Position numbers and translations under genes: made by a program. From assembly GCA_950022295.1 (NCBI GenBank), contig OX465596.1, positions 125,716,501-125,780,500 on the forward strand: 64,000 nt of DNA, given 5' to 3'. This DNA is from Bromus sterilis. Lineage: Eukaryota > Streptophyta > Magnoliopsida > Poales > Poaceae. This document shows positions 46,001 to 57,920 of this stretch, in pieces (within the stretch, counting starts at the first letter, position 1; the number at the start of each line of letters is the position of its first letter). A model generated the notes under the pieces. It saw nothing but the letters and a program-made list of their open reading frames with translations. It was not told the DNA's origin and did no database searches.

Positions 46001-47519
46001 GTTTCGCAAGTTGAATCTCGAGATTGTTCCTCAAGGTTACGTCAATAATCTGGTTCTCGAGTCAAAACTCGACGCCCTCATCAAGAGTAGACAATCTCTG
46101 GCCCCGGACATTGTGAAGATCAAGCAGGACATCGCCGAAGGAAATCCCTCCTCTTTTACCATTGATGCTAATGATGGTGATACTGTGTACTTCAAGGGCC
46201 GCTTAGTAGTCCCTGTGAGCCCGCCCCTCATTAACTGTGGTCCAGATATCATGGAAGAAGCCCATAACTCTACCTTGTCTATCCACCCTGGCAGTACCAA
46301 GATGTATAAAGACCTTCGTCAACAGTACTGGTGGCCTTACATGAAGCAAGATATCGCTCGCTATGTTTCTCCATGTGACGTTTGCAGTCGCGTCAAAGCC
46401 GGACATCAGAAACCTGCTGGTTGGTTGCGACAACTCCCTCCTCCTGATTGGAAGTGGGACAAAGTCGAAATGGACTTCGTCACCGGTTTTCCTAAGTCAC
46501 AGAAAGGTAACGATGCCATCTTTGTCGTCATCGACCGATTCTCCAAGATTGCACACTTCCTGCCGGTCAAGGAGACGATCACTGCTAGTCAGTTAGCACA
46601 CTTGTATATCTGCCGAATTGTATCACTCCACGGTATTCCGATGGAGATCAGTTCAGACCGTGGCAGCATTTTCACCTCCCGATACTGGAATAGTTTCATG
46701 GAAGCTTTCGGGACTCGTCTGAATCTCAGCACCGCTTATCACCCCCAGTCGCAAGGCCAAGTTGAACGAGTTAATCAAGTGCTGGAAGACATGCTTCGCG
46801 CTTGTGTCCTTTCTTTCGGCATGAAATGGGAGGATGCCCTCCCGTACGTGGAATTCTCGTACAACAATAGCTATCAGGCTAGCTTGAAGATGGCCCCCTT
46901 CGAAGTTCTATACGGACGTAAATGTCGAACCCCCCTGAATTGGTCAGGAACTGGGGAACGACCCTACTTCGGACCGGATCTTGTCCAGGAAGCTGAAGAA
47001 CAAGTTCGCATTGTGCAAGAAAATCTCAAGGCTGCACAGTCTCATCAGAAGAGCAACTATGACCGCAAACACCGTGAAATGGAGTATCAACCTGGTGAAT
47101 ACGCATACCTCCGTGTCACTCCCATGAGGGGCACTCATCGCTTCGGTATCAAGGGCAAGTTGGCTCCTCGCTACATTGGCCCGTTCCGTATCCTTTCCAG
47201 GAGTGGACCCGTGGCATATCGGTTGGAATTTCCACCGAACCTCTCCCAAGTCCACGATGTCTTCCACGTGTCGCAACTCCGTCGCTGCTTCAAGGATCCT
47301 ATCCGCGAAGTGGAGCATGATATGATCGAGCTGCAACAAGACTTGACTTATCGAGAACATCCGAGCCGCATTCTCGATCAGTCTGAACGCCGAACTCGCA
47401 ACAAGACCGTCAAGTTCCTCAAGATTCAGTGGTCGAATCATTCTGAAGATGAAGCCACTTGGGAACGCGAAGATCGCCTTTGCGATGAATACCCCGATCT
47501 TTTCCTCGCTACCACTTAA
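43065..47519 (+). pseudogene. gag-pol: Element H gag-pol polyprotein, one in-frame UAG
   Basis: One frame of 1485 codons from MAGRGGRGRGR. Order: gag core (DADDWLRDITHEL, AAQWWSTHK), CCHC knuckle CFTCRQPGHFSREC, protease with DTGASHSF, RT, RNase H (YCDASRQGLG), integrase (CDVCSRVKAGHQ, VIDRFSKIAHF, SSDRGSIF, GQVERVNQ) and a chromodomain-like C-terminus (VKFLKIQWSNHSEDEATWE). The only stop before 47517-47519 is TAG at 43503-43505, mid-gag, after residue 146; the open part from 43512 is 1335 aa. RT motif A reads SKLNLRLGYHQ: the catalytic Asp is Asn (AAC, 44982-44984), while YLDD is intact. Either change alone should stop autonomous movement. Confidence 0.92.
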
Positions 47520-47537
47520 ATTCTCGGGACGAGAATT
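47519..47537 (+). promoter_or_regulatory. Element H hairpin upstream of the polypurine tract
   Basis: AATTCTCG, loop GGA, CGAGAATT is a perfect 8-bp stem beginning at the last base of the polyprotein stop codon. Compared with I, stem pairs one and three are changed on both sides. The purine tract follows five bases later. Confidence 0.8.
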
Positions 47538-47542
47538 CTTGT

Positions 47543-47555
47543 AGCGGGGGAGATT
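47543..47555 (+). other. Element H polypurine tract
   Basis: agcgggggagatt directly before the 3' LTR start TGTAACACCC. Confidence 0.85.
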
Positions 47556-50500
47556 TGTAACACCCTCAGATGCCTGTAACAGTAGTAATCATCACTGTTG
47601 ACTATCACTGTTGGTTAATCACTGTTATCCCCTGTCCCTAATCAAACTTTGCTTCTGCTCCTTTCAAACCATGCTGGTTGGTAATCAAAACCCTAATCCC
47701 AAGTCATCTCCCTCATCATGAAACTAAACCCTAGTTGAAACTTCTTTAAATGGAAATTAAAACAAAAGTGCTGGAATAAAGTTGTTCCAAAAACCATGAA
47801 ACTATTTTTGTAAATTGCCTAAAATCATTACAATCATGTTGGACCAACTTTGGTAATTTTTGGAGTTGCAGAAAATTCCAAACAATTCAAACAGTAGGTT
47901 AAAACCCCTACTTTGGGCATTTAATATTTAAAAGAAATATCTAATGAATTTTTTTTGCTGCAAAACTTTTTGTGGCACCTCAGTAATATGTAAACCTAAT
48001 TTACAATCACCAATGATATTTTACAAAAAATGCTAGGGTTAATAAATCAATTACAGAAAAGTAATAGAGTAAACATAAAACAAAACAAATAGGAAAACGC
48101 TATCTATCGCTTGTGCAACGGCCCACCTAGCCCAGGCCCACCCCACCCTTGTCTTCTTCCCCCCAACCACCCCCACCTGCTCCCGTACGGCGGCCGTCGT
48201 GGGCACGCCGCTGCCAGGCCGGCCCTGCCCTTCACCTGCTCCCTGCCGCCGCGGTCGCGATAAGGACGAAGCCCCCGACCTCCTGGACACCCCTGCACCT
48301 CCATTCCCCTCCTCCTCCTCTCTCACGCTTCGGGGAAAGTTTCCCGAGCGCCGCCGTCGCCATGGCAGTGAGCTCACGCGGCCAGTGAGCTCGCGTCGCC
48401 ACCCCGCCGTGTCCAGCGTGTCCCTCGTCGTCGTCCTCGTCTCCGAGCGCAAGGTATCGAGGCGGGAGCCTCCACCCCGAGCACACGGTCACCTTCCCCA
48501 ACTCCGGCCGCCGCGACATCGCAGAGGAAATCCGGCGCCACCACGACGTCCTCGAGCCGGCTGCCAACCCCAACGCGTTCGTGGTGAGCACCCTCACCAC
48601 CCCCAACCGCCCGATGAGTCCCGATAACGCCGTAGCCTTTTTCCAATTGAGCTCGCTCCGGCCGCCGTGGTTCGTCGTCGTAGCCGTCGGCCTGGTCCGT
48701 CCCAGCTCACGCAAATGACACCCGCGTGCTCCCCATGGACCATAGGGTCGATCCCACCCCGTAGAGCAATCGATTCCCTCGCCTGTACCAAAGTGCCATG
48801 GGAGCCCGAGAACCCCCCTCCGCCATTGTTGAGCTCGAGCTCGTAAGCGTCCACCCCAAGCCACCGCACCGCCACCAAACTCCTCCCCGTGGTCGTCCGC
48901 GTCGAATGGTACCCGCCACGCCCCCTCCCGTGCCTGCTTTTGTTGTCGACCACTTCACCCGTGCGACGCCGCCACCTGACCTCGTCGCCAGCACATTTTC
49001 CGGCCACCCCCGACGTCGCCACCACCTAGAATCGACGCAGCGTTGTCCTCCCGTTCGAATGCATCAAACCCCGCAACGAATGGTGCCCCCTAGCCCGTTT
49101 CCGACGCCCCTCCCGTGGCCTCCGCCGTGCTGGGCTCGCAGGCGACTCGCCGTCGGCAGCCTCCGACGTGGCACACCTGGGGGCAACCCCTGGGTCACTG
49201 TCAGTGGCCCCCTTGGTCCCAGTTGACTGGGTTGACCAGTCAACCGTGCTGACTGGGCAACTCCAGTCACTGACAGGTGGGTCCCCCTGTAAAATAATTA
49301 ACTTAATGATTTAGATTAATCCAATAATTAAAATTGAGTCACTGACATGTGGGTCCAAAGGCATTTTCTAATTTAGTTAAATGATTTATAAATAACAGAG
49401 GCTGACATGTGGGTCCCACATGTCAGCACTGTTCTGGATAATGTTGTGGATAATGTTATGGATAATGTTGAATAAATAATAAAAGAAATCCAGAAAAATC
49501 ATTTATATTGATTTAAACTTTGAAATTCAATAACTTTTAAACCGTAACTCGGATTCAAAAACTTTATACATGAAATTTGATCAGAAAAATATCACGAATA
49601 CGAATACGCTATCCGTATGTCTACCACCCCCCTCTAACACAATGAACATCGAACATCCCCCCTCCGGACCGTTTGTCCGATAAATTGTCCGGTACTGTTA
49701 AAGTGCCCGGATGAATTTATTCCGAACACGAAAGTTGTCCGGGATGGTCCAACTAACACGGATACACCCCCCTTATGTTTGTCCGGTAACGACGACACCT
49801 CCGGCTTGATCCTTCCCCCTCCGGACACCCTGTCCGGTAAACACCCGGAGCCGGTAGTTCATCCTCAGATGAATTTCCGTTCCGAGCAATGTGCATTGCA
49901 CTGCGTTAGCATACCGTTAACATTTCATCTGTCATGTCATACTTATGTTTGTATATTATTGCTATGTATTTACTGTTTTCTTCCCCCTTAATCTCCGGTA
50001 GACCCCGCTGCTGCCGTCGACTACACCGCTGCTGAGTACGACTACGTCGTCGACGACCCTACTACTACCGTCGAGCTTGCAGGCAAGCAGAGCCATTCTC
50101 TTCCCCAGATATCGCCTATCTTTCCGTACATTTATTGCACTAGGCATTGGTACTGCTGCTGCTACGATTACAATCCTATTCAACTGCATAGCCTGATTTT
50201 GTCGCCCCTTGATGTGCCTTCCTTTATCCTATGCTGCCTATTAATATTGTTATGCATTATTCAGCAGTGAGCCCTGCGCATTGTTAGCTAGGATTAGATA
50301 GAGGGCCGTGGTCACTCAGGGGAGTGAACACGGATACAGATATTATAACTGCACAGGTACGGTACAAGGCAGACACCGCCTCAGGCCCCTACCTGGGTTA
50401 TGCCTAGTCGCCTCAAGTGTGAGCCATCAAGGAGTAATCCTTGTACTCCACTCGAGGCTGACTTTGTCTTGCCGCCATAGGGTCCTGATCGGTGATTGTC

Positions 50501-52049
50501 CTTCAGGTAAGAAGTCGGGCGACCCAACGGTGCCCGCGAGAGGTATTGCGACGGGACGACAGGGAGGGTACGACCAGTGTACCGGTGTGCTTGGCCCCTG
50601 ATCGTTGGCCGCGAGAGTTACCAAAACCCCGGAAGTCGAGCTCCTCCAGGAGCACACGCGAGACAAGGTAAGGAGACGGTTCACCTTGTTGGTAACCGCA
50701 GTGACTTGGTGGGACGACGGGGCAGGAACCGATGTACTGGTGGTCCTGGCTGCTGTCGTTGTCCGCGGGTCGGTTAAGTCGGGGCAACGATAACGGTTGT
50801 CACGCAGGTTAATTAAAATGCTAAATGGTTCAGTGAATGTCTTGAGTTGGCTATATGCCATGTACGCACTACCTACCCGTGGGAACTACGAGTTATGGGC
50901 TCCTCTGCTTCGTAGTGTCGTCCGAGGAATCTTCAGACGTCAGCAGTACCGCGGCCTGCGCCGGGAACTGGTGTTGTCTTATTTTCTCGCGCGGTGGTGT
51001 CTTATTTGGATTTGCTTCAACTTCACCGGCTAGCCACGCACCGTGCAGGAGTACGTTCGGGTTGGGGTCCAAGGCCCGTCGTACTTAGGATTTAGACCGG
51101 CGGATGACCTCTCTGTTCAGTTTGAAAGATGGGCTATGAAGTGTCGGATAGCCTCAGTGGAGCGTTCCCTAACAAGGTTCCCGCCACCCTGGAGATCCGT
51201 GCGTGTAGCGTAACACAAGTGCACCCCTGCAGGGAAGATTAATCTATTCGAATAGCCGTGTCCACGGAAACAGGACGCTTTATGCTGAAGCTGGATCTTA
51301 CCACTAGAAACTATTATTAAACTGTATGGTTCCGGGTTCTCTTCCTCGCGGGGATGTCGAGGAGGTGAACTCGGAGGCATTGCTAATTATTACAACTTAT
51401 TATTATACAATGCTGCAGCAACTTCTGCTGCATTGTTACTTTATGCTTTGTATAAACTGTTGGCTGATTCTTACCTCATGCTGCAAGACATCGTCGGAAG
51501 ATGCTAGTCTTCGTTAGGCCTAGTTTCTTACCCTTGATATGAATTTCTGTCTTCAGTCCACTATATACAGCCTCTTCATTCCGTTGATACCATGCATAAT
51601 GCTTAGTAGCGGACGTAAGACTCGCGGGTATACTAGATACTCACCTGCTTTATTTCCTTTACTGTTTTTCCTGATCGGCCGCTGCAGCCGACGTTGGAGC
51701 CCAGGAGCAGGAGTACCCCGGAGGCGCCTACTACGACGTCGAGTTCCCCGTTGACCAGGAGTAGTTCTGTGGATCCCAGGCAGGAGGCCTCGCCTTTTCG
51801 TTCTGTATCTCTGATGTGATTTGTGCTAGCCTTCTTAAGGCAAAACTTGACTAACTATGTCTGTACTAAGATATTATGGCTTGTATGACTTATATATTCG
51901 GGTCCGCGTGACCCCCTCCATTGTAATATATATGTTTATCCTTTTGTGTTTAGTGTTGTGCTGTGATATTATCACCGTGGCACCCTAATCTCGGTCGTGT
52001 ACCCTGTGTGTATGATTACTGTACACGGTCTGATTTTCGGGGCGTCACA
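47556..52049 (+). repeat. Element H 3' LTR (4.49 kb)
   Basis: Full-length partner of 37933-42410 with the same internal landmarks: palindrome at 49402-49426, 12-bp units at 49435-49470, TGTCCGG cluster at 49665-49862, module at 51222-51269. It ends GGGGCGTCACA. Confidence 0.92.
51222..51269 (+). promoter_or_regulatory. LTR palindrome module, element H 3' copy
   Basis: cccctgcaggg, ctattcgaatag (51244-51255) and ccgtgtccacgg, as in the 5' LTR. Confidence 0.75.
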
Positions 52050-52092
52050 ACATGGCTATTCGAATAGTTCATTGACCCTGCAGGGGTGTACT
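52050..52092 (-). promoter_or_regulatory. LTR palindrome module, element G copy (split by element H)
   Basis: ctattcgaatag at 52056-52067 and ccctgcagggg at about 52076-52086. The third palindrome, ccgcggac, remains on the other side of H at 37922-37929. H therefore landed between two palindromes of the module. Confidence 0.7.
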
Positions 52093-53484
52093 TCTATACA
52101 CACGCCTCATTAGTTACCGCCTGGGGATGGACCCTTCAAGTGAGTACGGGCGAGGATGCTGCCACGACACTTCACTCACGGCACCATCTCTAGTCCTAGG
52201 GAGTCGCCTATTTGAGTTGGGACCACGATCGGAATCCGGTCGATTTTTCCGATGCGGACTCAAACGTTGTGTGACCTCCATCAAGCTCAACTTGATCATG
52301 ATCACTTGATTCAACGAGCCCACAACCTACGCCAACCACTTACCTTGGTTCCACCTGCTTGAGATCGTTAAAGGGCGAACTACTTGCGACTCCTGGACTG
52401 GTCCGGGGTGAGGTACTAGGCCGAGAGGGGTCAGTGAGCCCAATGTGTGGTCGTACTCTTGGTCTTGGATAACAACACAAGAACTCGGGCCTAAGGCAGT
52501 GTTCAACGAGACAACCCACTGTGTACTCCTACACAACCTCTCATCGTTCACCTTTGTTTAGGGTAGATTCACCAACACGTTACCACCATCATTCACATGA
52601 TCACTACCATCCCGAATCACATCAAAGTAGCCTCAGGTAACAACTCTAAGCATGCAATAAGCTGTAACAGTTGTAGGGGCCACATGATATCAACCAACTC
52701 CTACATCTGCTAGGATTGTGGTTTTCTTACTACTGTGACAAAATGATAGGTCATGCAAAGGAATAGGTTCAACTAGCGGTAGAACGTATCATGGTGACAT
52801 CCTAAACATGCATTTGCGAGAATGAGAGGGAACTGGGATTTTATAGACATGATCAAAGAGGGGGCTGCTTGCCTTGCTGACGATCATGAGGTAACACTCT
52901 TCTGACGTGAGGTTGAACTCGTCTTCGAGATAAACTCTACCGAGAAGATGCAATCACTGAAGCACTGGAAGTAAAGTACAATCAAGATAATACAATGCAC
53001 ATTCAATATGCAAAACATAGCATGGCAATGTGCTGATGTGACCTATGTTTGAATTGCCACATGTTAATTGAAGTTGATTTGAAAAGTAAATTCAAATTCA
53101 AACTCCAAATGTTATTCAATTAAGTTTAACTTGCATTTGCTAATGTTTGTTCATTGGAAACCAAATGGTCATATGTGTGACATGCTTCTGAAGCACAAGT
53201 GAAGTGTGGTGCATTTCAAAGTTTGAAGTTGGAATAGTTTTTGAATTGAATTTGAAATAATTCCAATTAAATCAAATAGCAAAAGCTACTGATCCCTTTT
53301 TAATATCAACTCCAACATAGCTGAAAGTTGGAAATTTGGATAGAGGATTTTCTCCTAATCATTTTTCATATATTATATGTTAAATTTTGAGTTAAAATGA
53401 ATTTTCTATGATTTTTCAAAGTTTCAGCTATTTTCTGGAATTTACTGAATTTCTTTAATTCTTTTAAAAGGTTTTTCTGTTTAT

Positions 53485-53512
53485 TGCGTCATTAAGACGT
53501 CAGCATGACGCA
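53485..53512 (-). promoter_or_regulatory. TGACG motif cluster in the G LTR
   Basis: Three TGACG half-sites in 28 bases: tgcgtca, gacgtca and tgacgca. On the minus strand they include a double TGACG with six-base spacing, as in F. Confidence 0.4.
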
Positions 53513-53921
53513 AGGGGGTGGGCTGACTGGTGGGCCATCCATGTCAGTGAGAGAGGGGGTTATTATCCCTCTGTTTAAATTAAACCCACTGTCATAGAGA
53601 GACGGGAGGGATTAGGAGCTCGGTTAGGGGCTAACCAACCGGCGGTTAAACGCCGGTAGCCTAGGCCACGGCGGCGCGCTGCCGGAGTGGTGATTTCGGC
53701 CACGGGGGAGGGAGATGGAGGCACGGGAGCGAAGCTCGCGCTCGTGCGCATCTCCTGGAGCATGCTGGGGACCTCGAGGAGGCACTGAGCCACGACTACG
53801 ACGACGGGAGACGGCGGCCGGAGCCACTGATGATGGCGGACTGGCACAGAGAGCACGGGGAGGGAAGTTAGGAGGGGAAAATCGAGCGGGAGCTCACGAG
53901 GAAGGCGACGACGAGCTCGGG

Positions 53922-56900
53922 TGTCGAGACCCGGGGTTAGCATATGTAATTCCAGTCACGATACAATCACATGGAGAGCCGAGAACCGTACCCACTTGTC
54001 TAAGCAGACAAGGCCAAGAACGGAACGTTCTCAGTAAGCATCGAACATGAGGGGCATCCCATTCAGGCCGGATGATCATCTGAGATGGGTCCTCATCGTC
54101 CGCTCACAAGTCTAAATTCTTATGGGTGGTGAATCCCATACTCATAGACAAATCGCCTCAACCATGTTATCGATTGGATCCTAACTCTTACATAGACTTA
54201 CTCCAGCCCGATCACTTAGTCGGGGTCTAGGGCGGGCTCGATCATACAACTAAGTGTGCACGTGACTGAGTCACGAGCAATCGCATCGCGATGCCCCAAG
54301 CTGCGCACATCTAAGGGCCACTTGGTGTATAAAAGACCGCCAGCCAGATCACAACTAAGGTCCCGAAAACCCATACTAAGACATGCATGTTATAAACATA
54401 CACGCAGCACACATGCCTAGTATGAACAGCAGGTATCATCACATAACTCTACAAAGTACTCTTTATTGATATACACATAGAGCATACACAGATCACATGT
54501 CTGTGATCAACATTACATCATACAACGGAAGCAAATTAGGTCTGAGTACAGACAAGTTTAACAATTGGCTTAGAGAAGCCTTGTAAACAAACATGCCCTT
54601 CCACGAGGGACCAGACTGCTGTCTGGGACTATGCTAACTTAGTCAACGTCGAGCTTCAGGTTGATGACTCCATCGGGGTCCGGTTCTTATCTAAAACATA
54701 GAATAAGCAAACGTGAGTACAAAGTCGTACTTAGCAAGACTTACATCAGATCTATACTACTCATGCTCAAGTATCAAGGTAAAGGGAGGTGGGGTTTCAT
54801 CATGCAGAAGTGCCAGCTTTGACTTGGCTAATCCTGAACTACGAATACCAGACTTGAGGTAAGAAGCGTACACGAGTCCACTACATCTCCAACCAATACA
54901 CCACTATGGTTACTTCCTCGACTTCCCCACGAGGAGGCACACCATAGCACTCACGCTTATCTTGCGAGTTTTATAAGTATCCATTCAAGTTGTCTAATAA
55001 TCAGGTACAGGTTCCAAGTAGTCCTTAACCGCGGACGCGGCTATTCGAATAGTTTTGTTAACCTTGCAAGGGTGTAAACTACACACACATGACCATCGGT
55101 TACCGCCAGGTCTCGCCACCGTTCAAGAGGTGACAGCGAGGATGTTCACCACGACACTTCGCTCACAACCGGTCTATTCCAGGAGTCGACTATCTGAGTT
55201 TTCCTCCGCTCGAGAGCCCGGCCGGATCAACGAAACGGACTCAAACAATGTAGGTGACCGAGACGCCACCTCTGGCAGATGGTTTTCCTGCCTCACAGGT
55301 GCACCCACATATCTATATGATGCAACCATTCCTTCATTCTTTTTCTATGCAGATGCCAAATGGAAAGGCCGAACTAATGTGACTCCTGGACGTCGACACG
55401 GATCAAGGTACTAGGCCGAGAGGGGTCAGTGAGCCCAATGTGTGGTTGTACTCTTTTTCTTGGATTACCATACAAGAACTCGATGCCTAAGGCAGTGTTC
55501 AACGAGACAACCCACTGTGTACTCCTACACAGCCTCTCATCGTTCACCTTGTATTAGGGTGGATTCACCGACATAGTTTCACTTTCATCAACACCATGTT
55601 CATCATCCTGACTCACATCAAAAGCAACCTCATGTAACACTAAGCATGCAATAACCTGTAACAGTTGCAGGGGCTTCATGATATCAATCAACTCCTATGT
55701 CAGCTAGGATTGTGGTTTGCTTACTACTGTGACAAGATGATAGGTCATGCATCGGATATGGGTTCAACTATGCGGTAGAATCGATACAGAGTGATCTCCT
55801 AAACATGCATAAGCGAGACTGAGAGGGAATTGGGATTTTATAGACATGATCAATGGGGTTTGCTTGCCTTGCTGACGAGGTTCGATATCGGGGTCTTCAA
55901 CGAAGGGGGTGGCCTCCTGTTCCGGTTGCACGTCTATCGAGCAAACAATCAAACAAGGTATAAATTTATTTGCAATGCTCAAACACATGATCAATATTGA
56001 AATGGTGATGTTCTTGGTCACAATATGGGTACAATTCCATTTAAAAGATGTCAAATGCAAAGCCATTTGCAAATGTGCTTCAAAATTGAATTTGAATTAA
56101 AGCCAAATGGAAGTTTTGCACTGTTCACCCATTTTAAAATGGTCAAACATGAAAACAGAGCCCATATTCATAATCCTTGGATTTTTCTGATAATTTTAGA
56201 CATATTATTTGTTATATTTGGAGTTAAAATGAATTACTTATGAATTTCCAAAGTTTAAATTTTTTTCGGGAATTTTCTGGATTAAATTAAATCTCTGGAA
56301 AAGGCTTTTCTGCATCAGCATTGTGTCATGCTGACGTCCGGGCTGCTGACTGGTCAACCGACGTGTGGGACCCGCAGGTCAGTGAGCCTGGGTTAAAAAC
56401 CGTTTAATTAGAGTTAACAGGGGTGTTAAGGGGGCTCTGGGGTCCACATGTCATTGGGCTAGGGGGGGATTAGCAGGGTCATTAGCCCTAATGGTCGGCG
56501 GCGTGACGCCGGCGTCACTAGACGCGGCGGCGCCTCGCCGGAGTGACGATTCCGGCCACTAGAGAGCTCGCCGAGGCCACAAATGGAACGTCCGAGGTCG
56601 ACTTCGTCACCCAGTGCCCACGGGGAGGCTCGGGGGTGGCCGTAGCCTCGCCGGCGTCAACATGGCGCGGCGGCCGTGGCACTACTTCGACGGGGATGGC
56701 GAAAATGTGCGCGGAAGAGGGGGATTTTGGGTGCAGCGTAACCAGAGAGTGTTTGCGGAAACATTTGGTACATCCACGTGACCAATTGGTCACCGGAGTG
56801 TTGCCGGCGACGACTCGCGCGGCGGCGCCGTACTGCTCTCATGGCAGCCATGGCTAGACGAAGAGAGGGAACGCGCTGAGAGGGGCAATTCGTCGAGGAG

Positions 56901-57859
56901 CTCACCAGGAGCACGTTTGTGCTGGCTAGGGAGGTCGGGGAAGACGGACGACGGAGCAATCGACGATGAACTTCACGGCGGCCGGAGGCAAATCGGTGAT
57001 GCTGGCGTCGCTTCCAGGGCTCGCCTGGCTCGATTCGCAGAGGGGTTCGATGGCTACAAAGACGGCTCGGCTTCTGGACACGCTTGCACGGCGTCTTGAG
57101 GCCGTTGGCCACGCGGGCGCGGCGGCGGTGCTCTCCGGTGCGCTCGGCCGTGACGAAATCGGCGAGGGGAAGAGGTCTAGAGGGAGCCAGAGGAGGGGGA
57201 GTGGTGAGGAGGTACGTGGGGGTGCTCCGTGGCGTGCATAGAAGCCAGGGGAGGGCTCGGAACCTCCTCGGCGTCGAGGTGGCAGTCGCCGTGCGCTCTC
57301 GTTCCTCCAGCGAGCAGCTTCGGGGGGAGGGGGAGGAAGACGACAAGGGGTAAGGGCTGGGCTGGGCCAAACGGGCCAGGGGGAGACTAGTTGGGCTGGA
57401 AGCCAGGAGTTCTCCTTTTTTAATTCTTCTTTGTTTTATTTTTCTACCCTTTTCTTTTGCCCTGGTAAAAATACCAAAGCATTTTATAAAAATGCCCAAT
57501 TACTTTTATAAATACTAGGTGACCAGTAGCTAGTCACATATGGAATTTGGGCATTTTTGAAATTCAATATATTTTGAATTTCAATTCAAATAGGGTTATT
57601 TTAATTTCCAAAGCCACTGTTTGAATATTATAAAAATCCATGTGCATGGGATTGATCCCAAACCACTTTTAAAATGATCAGCATCATTTATAGGAATTTT
57701 CCAAACATTCAAATGATTTTTGGAAAAAGATTTTTATCTGGCCATTTCAAATAAATTCTCAGGGCTTTCTGCTTCCCCATTTTTTAATTTCTTTTGAATT
57801 TTTCATGATGCAAAAGGGTCAAACAAGCCCTAGCACTTACCCTAATTGGGGTTCTGACA
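53922..57859 (-). repeat. Element I 3' LTR (3.94 kb)
   Basis: On the minus strand it runs from TGTCAGAACCCC (57859) to GGTCTCGACA (53922). It contains the palindrome module at 55026-55074 and a GC-rich leader (about 56480-57390). That leader has a minus-strand donor-like ctggtgagctcc near 56905. Confidence 0.9.
55026..55074 (-). promoter_or_regulatory. LTR palindrome module, element I 3' LTR copy
   Basis: ccgcggacgcgg, ctattcgaatag (55041-55052) and accttgcaaggg, in the inverse order expected for a minus-strand LTR. Confidence 0.75.
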
Positions 57860-57877
57860 ACTCGCCCCCACTCAAAA
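57860..57877 (-). other. Element I polypurine tract
   Basis: The minus strand reads TTTTGAGTGGGGGCGAGT immediately before the LTR start at 57859. Confidence 0.85.
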
Positions 57878-57896
57878 GAATCTCGTCCCGAGATTC
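57878..57896 (-). promoter_or_regulatory. Element I hairpin upstream of the polypurine tract
   Basis: GAATCTCG, loop GGA, CGAGATTC (minus strand) is a perfect 8-bp stem adjoining the purine tract. It lies just downstream of the present polyprotein stop at 57921-57923. Confidence 0.8.
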
Positions 57897-57920
57897 AGAA
57901 GTCGTCGGGAGGAAGGTGGG

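Larger units (their letters stand above)
37933..52049 (+). mobile_element. Element H: near-complete Tekay-like chromovirus (14.1 kb)
   Basis: Both LTRs (4478 and 4494 bp), PBS, a single long gag-pol frame, hairpin, polypurine tract and flanking 5-bp duplication are all present. The LTRs differ at scattered sites, on the order of one to three per 100 bases by eye, plus a 17-18-base length difference near 40845/50470. It is younger than most neighbours but not brand new. Two visible lesions explain inactivity: a UAG in gag and an Asp-to-Asn change in RT motif A. Confidence 0.92.
52050..53921 (-). repeat. Element G LTR, right part (inverted, truncated by element I)
   Basis: It resumes with the target duplication acatg and gctattcgaatag, continuing the LTR that stopped at 37932. 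It parallels the I LTR (55036 onward) through the aggtactaggccgagagg and tgtgtactcctacac landmarks into the GC-rich leader. It then ends at ctcggg where I begins; the probable duplication is tcggg (53917-53921). The U3 portion and any G interior lie right of the window. Confidence 0.85.
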
